DNA of 64,000 bases. Origin: Pseudomonas taiwanensis DSM 21245 (GTDB lineage Bacteria > Pseudomonadota > Gammaproteobacteria > Pseudomonadales > Pseudomonadaceae). Under the pieces are notes generated by a model. The model was not told the DNA's origin. It was given only the letters and a program-made list of their open reading frames with translations, and did not search any database. The stretch lies in contig NZ_KE384450.1 in assembly GCF_000425785.1 (NCBI RefSeq), positions 1 to 64,000 on the forward strand, in the 5' to 3' direction. This document shows positions 26,275 through 35,271 of the stretch, one piece after another. Each line of letters starts with the position of its first letter. Position 1 is the stretch's first letter. The position numbers and the translations under genes are program-made.

Positions 26275-27249
26275 TCAATGCCCGCCAAACTGCGCCCGAT
26301 ACTGCGCCGGCGTCATGCCGATTCGCTCGCAAAATACTTTGCGCATGTGCCGGTCGCTGCTGAATCCGCATTGTGCCGCCACGACTTTCAATGGCAGGTC
26401 GCTCTCTTCCAGCAGCTTGCGCGCCCGGTCTATACGGGCATTCTGCAGGTACTGCATGGGTGTGATGCCGACTTCGCGCTGGAAAGCACGGGCGAAGTTG
26501 CGGCTGCTCATGGCCACCCGCTCAGCCATTTTCTGCACCGTGAAGGGTTGCTCGATATGGTCGACGATGTAGGCCTGAGCGCGGGCGATGGGGGTGTCGT
26601 CCCGAGGTACAGCTGCCAACAGCGGCCCATACGGCGTCTGCCCGCCCTGGCGATGGCGGGCTACCAGCAACACCTTCGCCACCTCCAGGGCAAGCGACTT
26701 GCCGTGGTCTTCCGCCACCACGGCCAATGCCAGGTCGATACCCGCGGTGATGCCGCCGGAAGTGATCAAATTGCGGTCCATGACGTAGATCTGCTCGGTT
26801 TCCACTTTCGCTTCGGGAAAGGCCCGGGCCAGGCGCTCTACGTAGTTCCAGTGAGTCGTGCATCGATAACCGTCCAGCAACCCGGCACGCCCCAGCAGGA
26901 AGACGCCCGTGCAGATGGCACCGAACCGTCTGGCGCTACGCGCCGCCTGGGGTAACCAGCGCTCCAGTGCGGGCAAGGCGACATCGTAGGCCCCCGGTCC
27001 ACCCGGCACCAGCAGCAGGTCGACCGCCTCGGGCAAGTCTTCGAGGGGCGCATCGGCCAGGGCCTTCAACCCACAGGATCCGCGAATCGCGGCGTGCCCT
27101 TCGGCCACCGTGATCAAGCGATAGTGTCGATCCTCCGGTAAGAACCGGTTGGCGATGGCAAAGGCATCCAGCGGGCCGGTGACATCCAGCAACAGCACAT
27201 CATTGAACAACACCATGGCCACGGTGCGGTGAGCACGATTTTCCTGCAT
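26275..27249 (-). CDS. GlxA-family transcriptional regulator (DJ-1/PfpI domain plus AraC HTH)
   Basis: A 324-residue regulator. Residues ~10-185 form a class I glutamine-amidotransferase-like domain with the nucleophile-elbow motif AICTGVFLLG, and ~220-320 form an AraC-type double helix-turn-helix (MSSRNFARAFQREVGITPMQY, then CGFSSDRHMRKVF). Relatives control amine, arginine or quaternary-amine catabolism after sensing a small metabolite in the first domain. Its own target is not evident: the neighbours are an antiporter gene in the same direction and a divergent short AraC gene. Confidence 0.88.
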   Translation of the reverse strand: MQENRAHRTVAMVLFNDVLLLDVTGPLDAFAIANRFLPEDRHYRLITVAEGHAAIRGSCGLKALADAPLEDLPEAVDLLLVPGGPGAYDVALPALERWLPQAARSARRFGAICTGVFLLGRAGLLDGYRCTTHWNYVERLARAFPEAKVETEQIYVMDRNLITSGGITAGIDLALAVVAEDHGKSLALEVAKVLLVARHRQGGQTPYGPLLAAVPRDDTPIARAQAYIVDHIEQPFTVQKMAERVAMSSRNFARAFQREVGITPMQYLQNARIDRARKLLEESDLPLKVVAAQCGFSSDRHMRKVFCERIGMTPAQYRAQFGGH

Positions 27250-27427
27250 GCCTTTCTCGCCTTGATACGGGCCCGTTCAGGGGCCGACTACTGAACACGA
27301 AACTCATCTTAGGTTATCGGTCTGGCAGGGAGGGCCAGTAGTGCAGGTTTAAGAACTATTAAGGTTCGGCTCAGGACTTTGTCATGCTCCGGGCGCGAGA
27401 CTTTCTCCATTGAACAGGAGAGTCGCC

Positions 27428-27793
27428 ATGCACCCGGACCCTTGCCCTCCCGGCGCCCTGACCCCCGCCCGCCTGCATCAGGCCAAGGAGCTGATGCTGC
27501 GCAGCTCGTTGTCGATCATCGAGATTGCCGGGGTGTGCAACCTCACCCGCAGTCACTTCTCGCGCGCCTTCAAGGTCACCACGGGTCTCTCGCCCCAGGC
27601 ATGGCGTTTGCTGGCGCGGATGGAAAAGGCCAAGCGCCTGCTGGCCACCGAGGCGCCGATCACCCATGTGAGCCTGGAGTGCGGTTTTTGCGATCAGGCC
27701 CACTTCACCCGTGCATTCAGCCGTCTGGTCGGACAACCGCCCAAAGCCTGGCGTCAGGCAGCCAAGGCCGAGCCCCTCGGCGCACATCCTTAA
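27428..27793 (+). CDS. Short AraC-family regulator with only the DNA-binding domain
   Basis: A 121-residue protein that is almost entirely an AraC double helix-turn-helix (about 15-112), with LTRSHFSRAFKVTTGLSPQAW and then CGFCDQAHFTRAFSRLVGQPP. There is no sensing domain, as in SoxS and MarA, so activity would be set by its own expression level. The ATG at 27428 has an AGGAG ribosome site; an upstream TTG at 27410 is less likely. It lies 74 bp before a cysteine hydrolase gene in the same direction, which is its most likely local target. Confidence 0.82.
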   Translation: MHPDPCPPGALTPARLHQAKELMLRSSLSIIEIAGVCNLTRSHFSRAFKVTTGLSPQAWRLLARMEKAKRLLATEAPITHVSLECGFCDQAHFTRAFSRLVGQPPKAWRQAAKAEPLGAHP

Positions 27794-27867
27794 GCCGAAA
27801 GTATCCGTCGGTATAGCCACATAGGGACAGTACCGGCCCCGTTCACCCAACCCAAGGAGTCACACTC

Positions 27868-28494
27868 ATGAGCCAACCAGACTACAAGCGCCTGAACAAA
27901 GACGACGCAGTCGTACTGCTGGTCGACCACCAGACCGGCCTGATCTCGCTGGTGCAGGATTTTTCCCCCAACGAGTTCAAGAACAATGTGCTGGCCCTGG
28001 GCGATCTGGCCAAGTTCTTCGGCTTGCCAACCATCCTCACCACCAGCTTCGAGCAAGGCCCTAACGGCCCGCTGGTGCCAGAGCTCAAGGAAATGTTCCC
28101 GGATGCTCCCTACATCGCACGTCCGGGGCAGATCAATGCCTGGGACAACGAAGACTTCGTCAAGGCGATCAAGGCGACCGGCCGCAAGCAACTGATCATC
28201 GCGGGTGTAGTGACTGACGTCTGCGTGGCGTTCCCGACCCTGTCGGCGCTGGCCGAGGGCTTCGAGGTGTTCGTGGTGACCGACGCCTCGGGCACCTTCA
28301 ACGAAACCGTGCAGCAGGCTGCTTGGGTACGCATGACCGAGGCGGGCGCGCAGATGATGAACTGGTTCTCGGTGGCCTGTGAGCTGCACCGTGACTGGCG
28401 CAACGATATCGAAGGCCTGGGTAACCTGCTGTCGCAGCGTATTCCCAACTACCGCAACCTGATGAACAGCTATGCGGCCCTGAGCGCCCGCTGA
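27868..28494 (+). CDS. YcaC-like cysteine hydrolase of the isochorismatase fold
   Basis: A 208-residue enzyme. The catalytic triad can be placed at D20 (LLVDHQTG), R85 (PYIARPG) and C119 (VVTDVCVAF), one residue offset from D19/R84/C118 known for E. coli YcaC. The Arg in place of the usual Lys marks the YcaC branch, whose natural substrate is unknown. The ribosome site (AAGGAG) is strong. It ends 28 bp from the convergent end of the giant sensor kinase and follows a small AraC gene, so it is a candidate output of either regulator. Confidence 0.88.
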   Translation: MSQPDYKRLNKDDAVVLLVDHQTGLISLVQDFSPNEFKNNVLALGDLAKFFGLPTILTTSFEQGPNGPLVPELKEMFPDAPYIARPGQINAWDNEDFVKAIKATGRKQLIIAGVVTDVCVAFPTLSALAEGFEVFVVTDASGTFNETVQQAAWVRMTEAGAQMMNWFSVACELHRDWRNDIEGLGNLLSQRIPNYRNLMNSYAALSAR

Positions 28495-28522
28495 CCTTAC
28501 CCAGTCGCCGGCTAGCCGGTGG

Positions 28523-31500
28523 CTACGCGAGGGGAGGCTGGATCGGTACGCTGAATCTGATCCGGCATCCCCCCAGCTCCGACACCAAAGCTTGCAAGCG
28601 CCCGCCGTGGGCCTGCACCACTGAATTGCAGATCGCCAGCCCCATGCCCAATCCACCCGACTTGGACGTGTAGAAAGCCCCGAACACACGCTCCCGTTCT
28701 TCTGGCGCTATGCCTGGGCCGTTGTCATCCACGCAGATTTCCACCGTATCGCCCACCACTGTCGAGACAATGCGTAGCACGCCGTCACTGCGGTAACCCG
28801 CCAGGGCTTCCAGGGCATTGGTGATCAGGTTGTACACCAATTGTTGCAACTGCACCGGATCTGCCATGACGCTCACTGCCGCGTGCAATTGGGTACTCAC
28901 CTGCACCCCACACTTGAGGGCATCGGCGGAGGTCAGGCGGACCACTTCAACGACTAGCTCATCGAGATTCATGGCCTTGCGCTGCATCGGTGACTGTTTG
29001 GCCAACGAGCGCAACGCCTGGACGATGTTCGCGGCCCGCTCGCTGTCAGCACGGATGTCTTCCAGGCCGGCGATGGCTTCGGCCAGGTCAGGCTCACCGC
29101 GCTTGAGCCAACGAAGGCTGGCCGCGGCGTTGGAGGCTATGCCCAGCAGCGGTTGGCTGATTTCGTGGGCAATGGACGCCGACAGTTCGTTCATCACCTG
29201 CAGGTGCGCGCTGCGGGCCAGTTCGGCGCGCGACCGACGCAGTTCGGCTTCCATCTGGGCGCGGGCCTGATTGTCCTCGGCCAGGCGTGTATAGAACTTG
29301 GCGGTCTGCAGCGACACCGCCGCCTGTGAGGCGAGGATTTCCAGCATGGCCAGACGCTGGCTGCCGAACAGGTTGGGCACCAGACGGTTTTCCAGGTAGA
29401 CCAGGCCGATCAGCACGCCCTGGATCACCAGGGGCAGGCACAGCACGGATCGCGCGCCGCGGGCCTGAAGCTCCGGGCGAAAGGCTTCCGGGCAATCGTT
29501 CGCTGCGTCGTTGAGCGTCAAGGGCTTCTTGGTACGCATGGTGGCATTGATGATCGACAGTGGCGCCTGGGTCCTGAACGTCTGGCAGTCATCCAGCCGG
29601 ACATGCAGGCCCGCGTCGTCGATATAGGACAGTGCTGCCATCTGGAACTCGGCACCGCTGACGATCAGCAGGGCACCATGGTCGGCACCGGAATGCTGGG
29701 TCAGGTGGCCCATCAGGGTTTCGATCAGCCCTTCGAGCAGCACTTCTTCGGACAGCGCTCGCGCGGCTTCGATGCCCACTTCCAGGTCCAGCCGGGCCTG
29801 GCTGGAGGCGCGGTAGGTTTCCTGCACCGGTTGAGTTCGCAGGAATGGGTGCAAGGTCTCCAACTGGCGGACCTTGCCTGTCGCACCCCAAATGTGGAAG
29901 CAGTCGCGTGCAAGTCGCAGGTGCAGGTTGGCACCGGAGATCAGGCCGCTGGGGATGCACACTTCGGCCAACTGTTCGTGGGCGAGCGCCTGTTCGTGAA
30001 TGAAGCCGGCGGCAGTGGCGGCGATCTGGGCCTGGTCGAAGCAGCGTATGGCTGCCAGGCCGTCACCGTTAAGCTTGGCGATGACGCCTTCGATCAACAA
30101 CAGCTTGTTACGGAACGTGATGGGGTTGAACTCGGCCCATTGCGCGAAGCGCTCGCGCAGTTCGTCCAAGGTCTTGCGTTTCATCTCGGGTGTGCCAGGC
30201 GCTTCTGGGCTGCCCAGCGCCAGACCGCGAAACAGCTGGTAGTCGGCCAGGTTGATATGCGCCGGGGCAGCCCAGGCATGTGTTCCGGCTTCGTCCAGGC
30301 TTACGATCGCCTGGCGTATATCGCCCAGGTAGAACGCGGACATACCGTTGAACAGCGCCTGGAAGAACCGCGTCGTTCGGGAGGTGCCGAGTTCGTGCGT
30401 GAGGGTCGCTGTCGTGCCTGACGTCAAGCCACTGCGGCAAGGTTCGGCAGTGCTCATGTTGGCAACGAAGTGTTGTTGCGCCAGGAGGATGCGTTCGATA
30501 TCCCGATAGCCGTAACGGCGCACGGTGTCGAGGCCCTGTTCTACCTCGGCAGCGACTGTTTGCAGATGGTGGCCCATGAACAGCGAATCCGACACCAGGT
30601 GGTTGCAGGCATAGCAGGCCATGGCCAGGTCGCCGCTCAGGCGCGCCGAATCGATGGCTTCGAGTGCGGTGCGTCGGGCGAACTCCATCGGGGCGGTCCA
30701 GGCACTGACTTGGTCCAGCGCGAGCAGGGCGCTGGTCAGGTCGGCCTCGAACCCCTGTCGCTCGATCAACTTGAGCGCGGCCAGGCAGTAGGCGTGCCCA
30801 TCATGATAGGCGGCGAAGCGTTCGGCATTCATGACCCCGAACCAGGCCAGCCCATAAGTGCTGCCAGGGGCCACGCCATATGCCAGGGTCAGCTCCATGA
30901 TCTTGGCCAGGTGCAGGCAGCACAGGTCATCCTCCACGAAGAACGACGAAGAGAGCGTCGCCAGCAGTTCTATCGCGACGATCGCGTGCTCGGCTTCGGC
31001 CTTGGGCAGCGATTCGAGGCAGTGGCGACCTTGCTGCTCGATCAGGCCGCGTATCCGTGCATATTCGCTCTCGACCATGTGCCTATCGTTGCCGCGTGCC
31101 AGCGAGATACCCAGCAGACCAAGGCCTGTCAGGGCTGCATCGATGGCGGTTTCATAGTCGGAACGCAAAGTGTGCAACCGTGCCTCCAGCCGGTAGGCGC
31201 GGGCGTGCAGCAGGGGTGTGCTGGCGCGTTGTCGGCATTGGGCGATGTGTGCTTCGGCTTCGGGCATGCGCGACATCAGCATGTCGCACTCCGCCGCCAG
31301 GGCGGCGAAGGTGAAGGCCTTGGCCCTGTACGTTGCTGATTCGCAGCTTTGCCTCAGCAGGGCTTCACCGGCTGCCAGGTAGCTGGCGGCTTGCGCGTAT
31401 GAGGCGTCATCGCGGGCCCGAAGCGCGGCGTCCTCCAGCATCGTCAGGAACGTTGAGTATTCATCTGCTTCGAAGGCCTGCAGGCTGGCGCGTTGCACCT

Positions 31501-33619
31501 GGTTGGCGATATCGAGCACGGCATTGTGCAGGTCGTCCTGCCAAACCTCGCGCATGGCCTTGGCGATACGTGCATGTTGCGCAGCTCGTTCGCACTCTGG
31601 GGTCAGTTCGTAGGCAGCTTGCATGACCCGGTCATGGGCGAAGCACAGGCCTTTCTGGCTGGGCAGCAGAAAGCCCGCGTCGACCAGTGCCTTTAGCCGT
31701 TCACCGAGACGGGGTACGCCGCAAGGCAGCGTCTTTTCAAGCAAGCGCTCGTCGCAACGGCCGCCTGCAGCACTGGCAAGGCGCAGCACATCGCGTTGGG
31801 CAACCGGCAGGCGTGTCAGGCGATCGACCATCAGGTCGGCGACGTTGTCGGCGTAGCGATGCTGCGACACGGCCTGTAAGGACCACGTCCAGCGCATGGT
31901 CTGGGTGTCGAAGGTGAGCAGGCCATCTTCGACCATGACCTGCAGGATCTGGTTGATGAAGAACGGGTTGCCGGCGGTCTTGGCGTGCACCAGTCGTGCG
32001 ACCTGTATCGCCTCTTCGGGCGGCACATGGTAGCGCTCGCCGATCAGATCCGACACCGCCGCAACGGAGATCGGGCGTAGCTCGATGGTCGTGATGCGCA
32101 CTTCCTCGGGGCGAGTCGGTAGGGCATGGGCGGGTGCTGGATCGTTGCGCCGGGCGAGGATCAACAACAGGCTGTCGGGCGGCTGCGCGAGCAGTTCTGC
32201 TAAAAGGTGCAGGGTTGCGCTATCGGCCCACTGCGCATCATCGAAAAACAGCACCAAAGGCTGGCCGGGCCGGCTGAACACCCCTAGAAACTCGACCACC
32301 GCCCGCAGCTCTTTCTGCATCGCAAGGCGGGTGGGTTTTTCCGGCAATTCCGCCATGGGCCCGATGATCAATTGCAGGTCAGGGGCGAGCTTGCCCAGCA
32401 GCCGTCCGCGTCCCTTGAGGCGACGCAGGATCTTGTGTCGCAAGGAAGCCAGGTCTTCGCTGTTCTTGGCCAGCAGCTGCGTGGCCAACGAACCCAGTAT
32501 GTCCAGCCACGGCGCATAAGGCGCGCCTTGTTCCAGGCAGGTGCACTTGCCAGATGCCCAATACCCCTCGGCGTAAGTCTTCAGTGCGGCATGGACCAGG
32601 CTGGACTTGCCCATGCCGGTGGCACCGTTGACGAACAGCACTTGGGGCTTGCTGTCCCGGCGCAGGGCCCTGAACAGTAGGCCGATGGTTTTCAGCTCGG
32701 CCGTGCGTCCATGAAGTCGCTCGCGGGTGGGTGATATCGGTTCGGCGCAGCCAGGCGTGAAGTGATCGAGGGGCTCTTTGGCTGGGTAATGTCGGCGGCA
32801 ATGGGCAAGGTCGATCGCCAGCGCCCGTGCACTCTGGTAGCGGGCATCGGGTTCCTTGGCCAGCGCCTTGTTCAGCACTTGGCTAAGTGCCCGTGGCACC
32901 TTGGCGTCGACTTCGCAGGCCGTTCTGGGCTGCACGCCAGCATGCAGTTGGCGCCAGTGCGACATGTCACGGCCTAGCAGAGGCAGTTCGCCCAGCAGCA
33001 GCTGGTAGAGGATTGCGCCCAAGGCATAGATGTCGCTGCGCCGGTCGCTGACGCTGCCATGGGGGCAGACCTGCTCTGGGGCGAGGTAAGCCCAACTGCC
33101 TACCGGTGTCTGCTGTTCGCCGACCAGCTCCGGTGGATCGGCATGGAAGCCGCCGATCTTCACGCCCAGGTCGTGCTGGACGAACACATGCTGAGGTTGC
33201 AGGGCACCGTGCAGCACGTTGCGCTCGTGGGCCTGAGCCAAGGCCGTGGCGGCGTTGGTCGCCACGTCGAGGAACGTCGATAGCGTGATCGGGCCAAGCT
33301 CCGCAAGGTCATTGATCGAGCGACCTGCCGGATAGATCAGCAACGGGCCTTCTGCGGAGCGGACGAAGGCTGAGGGAAGTACAGCCCATTGCGGGTCCAG
33401 CTGAAGGCGGTAGTTGCGTTCGAGGCGCCGGCAGGCGGCAGGGGCTGCGAGGGCCGCGCGAATCGCTACCCAGGCCTGTCCCGTCGCACTGTCGCGCAGA
33501 CGGAAGTAGGTCAGGTCGCCTTCCTGCCCCAAAGGCGTGATGTCGCAGCGGCCCAGCCAGCCGTCGTCGATCGACTGGTCATAATCGATGGGCCTGTAGG
33601 CAAGGCGTTCATCGAGCAT
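28523..33619 (-). CDS. Giant multidomain sensor: degenerate Ser/Thr kinase, AAA-type NTPase, GAF and histidine kinase
   Basis: A 1698-residue soluble signalling protein. Residues ~20-275 have a Ser/Thr kinase fold, but its catalytic residues are replaced: the beta-3 Lys is Arg (VAIR 51-54), HRDLKPxN reads HGALQPQH (137-144) and DFG reads GGF (156-158). Next is a STAND/AAA-type NTPase with Walker A GATGMGKSS at 332-340 and Walker B LVLFFDD at 455-461, then a long alpha-helical TPR-like region. A GAF domain follows (~1290-1440), then a histidine kinase with H1485 in IAHEISQPL, N-box NLITNALEAL, and the G boxes DNGPGI and GLGMGLAI. It is related in layout to cyanobacterial HstK-type kinases. It is divergent from two response regulator genes that are its likely partners. 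Confidence 0.9.
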   Translation of the reverse strand: MLDERLAYRPIDYDQSIDDGWLGRCDITPLGQEGDLTYFRLRDSATGQAWVAIRAALAAPAACRRLERNYRLQLDPQWAVLPSAFVRSAEGPLLIYPAGRSINDLAELGPITLSTFLDVATNAATALAQAHERNVLHGALQPQHVFVQHDLGVKIGGFHADPPELVGEQQTPVGSWAYLAPEQVCPHGSVSDRRSDIYALGAILYQLLLGELPLLGRDMSHWRQLHAGVQPRTACEVDAKVPRALSQVLNKALAKEPDARYQSARALAIDLAHCRRHYPAKEPLDHFTPGCAEPISPTRERLHGRTAELKTIGLLFRALRRDSKPQVLFVNGATGMGKSSLVHAALKTYAEGYWASGKCTCLEQGAPYAPWLDILGSLATQLLAKNSEDLASLRHKILRRLKGRGRLLGKLAPDLQLIIGPMAELPEKPTRLAMQKELRAVVEFLGVFSRPGQPLVLFFDDAQWADSATLHLLAELLAQPPDSLLLILARRNDPAPAHALPTRPEEVRITTIELRPISVAAVSDLIGERYHVPPEEAIQVARLVHAKTAGNPFFINQILQVMVEDGLLTFDTQTMRWTWSLQAVSQHRYADNVADLMVDRLTRLPVAQRDVLRLASAAGGRCDERLLEKTLPCGVPRLGERLKALVDAGFLLPSQKGLCFAHDRVMQAAYELTPECERAAQHARIAKAMREVWQDDLHNAVLDIANQVQRASLQAFEADEYSTFLTMLEDAALRARDDASYAQAASYLAAGEALLRQSCESATYRAKAFTFAALAAECDMLMSRMPEAEAHIAQCRQRASTPLLHARAYRLEARLHTLRSDYETAIDAALTGLGLLGISLARGNDRHMVESEYARIRGLIEQQGRHCLESLPKAEAEHAIVAIELLATLSSSFFVEDDLCCLHLAKIMELTLAYGVAPGSTYGLAWFGVMNAERFAAYHDGHAYCLAALKLIERQGFEADLTSALLALDQVSAWTAPMEFARRTALEAIDSARLSGDLAMACYACNHLVSDSLFMGHHLQTVAAEVEQGLDTVRRYGYRDIERILLAQQHFVANMSTAEPCRSGLTSGTTATLTHELGTSRTTRFFQALFNGMSAFYLGDIRQAIVSLDEAGTHAWAAPAHINLADYQLFRGLALGSPEAPGTPEMKRKTLDELRERFAQWAEFNPITFRNKLLLIEGVIAKLNGDGLAAIRCFDQAQIAATAAGFIHEQALAHEQLAEVCIPSGLISGANLHLRLARDCFHIWGATGKVRQLETLHPFLRTQPVQETYRASSQARLDLEVGIEAARALSEEVLLEGLIETLMGHLTQHSGADHGALLIVSGAEFQMAALSYIDDAGLHVRLDDCQTFRTQAPLSIINATMRTKKPLTLNDAANDCPEAFRPELQARGARSVLCLPLVIQGVLIGLVYLENRLVPNLFGSQRLAMLEILASQAAVSLQTAKFYTRLAEDNQARAQMEAELRRSRAELARSAHLQVMNELSASIAHEISQPLLGIASNAAASLRWLKRGEPDLAEAIAGLEDIRADSERAANIVQALRSLAKQSPMQRKAMNLDELVVEVVRLTSADALKCGVQVSTQLHAAVSVMADPVQLQQLVYNLITNALEALAGYRSDGVLRIVSTVVGDTVEICVDDNGPGIAPEERERVFGAFYTSKSGGLGMGLAICNSVVQAHGGRLQALVSELGGCRIRFSVPIQPPLA

Positions 33620-33863
33620 AAAGCACCCCTGCTAGCGACATCCAAGGGCGCGAGTATACGCAGCGCGAATGCCCCGCACGCTCTGGCTGGCCGGTTTGGC
33701 AGGATCGGGAACCATCTTGACCGTAATCGGCCCCAGGGTGGCGGCGCTGGCTTGTATAGTCCAAAGGCCAACCTATCCCTCGGGATAATTGTATGAATGT
33801 GGATGCTGGCCTAGATTGCACGGGGCTGCGCAACCGCCCGGACTCGCGAGATTCGAAAAGATC
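33620..33863. promoter_or_regulatory. Divergent promoter region of the sensor and regulator genes
   Basis: A 244-bp gap between the giant sensor gene (minus) and the response regulator gene (plus). Sequence near 33750-33760 reads TTGTATAGTCC, a possible plus-strand -10 without an obvious -35. CCCTCGGGATAATTG follows at about 33777-33791. The sensor gene has a CAGGGGTG ribosome site. Nothing else is recognisable. Confidence 0.3.
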
Positions 33864-34856
33864 ATGATCCGTATAGGCAATGCCCAGGTGTCGCTGGAGC
33901 GGCGGGAAGTGTTTCTGGACGGCAAACCGCTGCCCTTGGGTGGGCGTGCGTTCGAGGTGCTGGCGACGCTGATCCGGGCCAACGGCCGGGTGGTGTGCAA
34001 GGACGAGCTGTTCAGCCAGGTCTGGGCCGGCACAGTGGTGGAAGACAACAACCTGCAGGTGCAGATTTCGCTGCTGCGCAAAGCCTTTGGTGACCGGGGC
34101 CTGATCCAGACCGTTCCCCGCAGGGGTTACCGGCTGGCGGCGCAAGTGTCCAGCGATGTGGCTGCGTTGGCGCCAGGCAGATCGCCGCTTTCAGCCACTG
34201 CTGGGCCGCCGCAGGACGACATCGAAGCCGTGATGGTGCTGGTGGTCGATGACGACCCGTCGGTACGCACGGCCCTGGGCCGGCTGTTCCGTGCCGAGAA
34301 TATTCCTCATCGGTTGTACGCCTCGGCGGAGGAACTGCTCGAACAACCCTGCGACACACCCTACGCCTGCCTGTTGCTGGACATGAACCTGCCGGCTGCC
34401 AGCGGCCTGGACGTGCAGCAGGCGCTGCGCAGGCTCGATGTTCCCTGGCCGGTCGTGTTCATGACCGGTTACGGCACCATCCCTATGACCGTTCAGGCCA
34501 TGCGTGCGGGTGCTGTTGAATTTCTCACCAAGCCGTTCGATGAGTACGAGCTGCTGACGCTGCTGGGGTCGGTACGTGCGCGCGCCTTGGCGCAGGGGCG
34601 CAAATGGTGGGATACGCGTCAGGTCCGGGAAAAGTACCGGCGCCTGACCCAGCGCGAGCGGCAAGTGTTCTCGCTGGTGGTAGGGGGGCTGACGCACAAA
34701 CAGATCGCCAAGACCATCGGTACCAGTGAAGTGACGACCAAGGTTCACAAGAAGAACATCATGAACAAGATGCAGTCGCGCTCGCTGGTCGAGCTGGTCG
34801 CCATGCACCATGTCATCGATGCCGGCCCCCGCCTTGAAGACCAGGGCGTTGCATGA
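33864..34856 (+). CDS. Response regulator with OmpR-type winged helix, receiver and LuxR HTH
   Basis: A 330-residue protein with three domains in an uncommon order. Residues ~1-95 form a Trans_reg_C winged helix (ending LIQTVPRRGYRLAAQV), ~125-245 a FixJ-like receiver with phospho-acceptor D173 (LLLDMNLP) and the Lys of LTKPFDE, and ~265-325 a LuxR/NarL helix-turn-helix (LTQRERQVFSLVVGG, then KQIAKTIGTSEVTTKVH). Two different DNA-binding domains therefore flank one receiver. The ATG at 33864 gives a clean winged-helix start; a TTG at 33789 would add 25 residues without family character. Its stop overlaps the next gene by 4 bp. The likely phosphodonor is the divergent giant kinase. Confidence 0.85.
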   Translation: MIRIGNAQVSLERREVFLDGKPLPLGGRAFEVLATLIRANGRVVCKDELFSQVWAGTVVEDNNLQVQISLLRKAFGDRGLIQTVPRRGYRLAAQVSSDVAALAPGRSPLSATAGPPQDDIEAVMVLVVDDDPSVRTALGRLFRAENIPHRLYASAEELLEQPCDTPYACLLLDMNLPAASGLDVQQALRRLDVPWPVVFMTGYGTIPMTVQAMRAGAVEFLTKPFDEYELLTLLGSVRARALAQGRKWWDTRQVREKYRRLTQRERQVFSLVVGGLTHKQIAKTIGTSEVTTKVHKKNIMNKMQSRSLVELVAMHHVIDAGPRLEDQGVA

Positions 34857-35224
34857 GCGCAACGGTATGCATCGTCGATGACGATGCTTTCGTGCGCAGA
34901 AGCCTGGCCAACCTGTTGCGTTCGGCCGGCTTCGACACCTTGCTGTTCGGGTCGGGTGCGCAGCTGCTGGCTTCGCCCCAGGCGCGTGGGGCGGGGTGTG
35001 CCTTGCTGGACTTGAGAATGCCTGGACTGACAGGTTTGCAGGTCCAGGGCGAGCTGGCCCGGTTGGGTTGGCAGCTGCCCGTGATCTGCATGTCGGCGCA
35101 TTGGGATGATGCGGCCTTGGAAGCTTCCCAGCGCAATGGCGCGGTAGCCTGCCTGGGCAAACCGTTCAATGAAGACGTACTGCTGAAGGCGGTCGAGGCT
35201 GCGTTGGCCTTGAACGTGCGTTGA
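34853..35224 (+). CDS. Stand-alone response regulator receiver
   Basis: A 123-residue single-domain receiver. Acidic pocket D10/D11 (CIVDDDAF), phospho-acceptor D53 (ALLDLRMPG) and the conserved Lys in LGKPFNED are all present, so it should be phosphorylatable. With no output domain it may act as a phosphate sink, a relay, or by binding a partner protein. ATGA overlap with the preceding regulator makes co-translation certain. It resembles the receiver half of FixJ proteins. Confidence 0.87.
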   Translation: MSATVCIVDDDAFVRRSLANLLRSAGFDTLLFGSGAQLLASPQARGAGCALLDLRMPGLTGLQVQGELARLGWQLPVICMSAHWDDAALEASQRNGAVACLGKPFNEDVLLKAVEAALALNVR

Positions 35225-35271
35225 ACGTTCACGAGCCAGGCCGCCCAAGCGGCCTGTCCGTGCGCGTCGCC

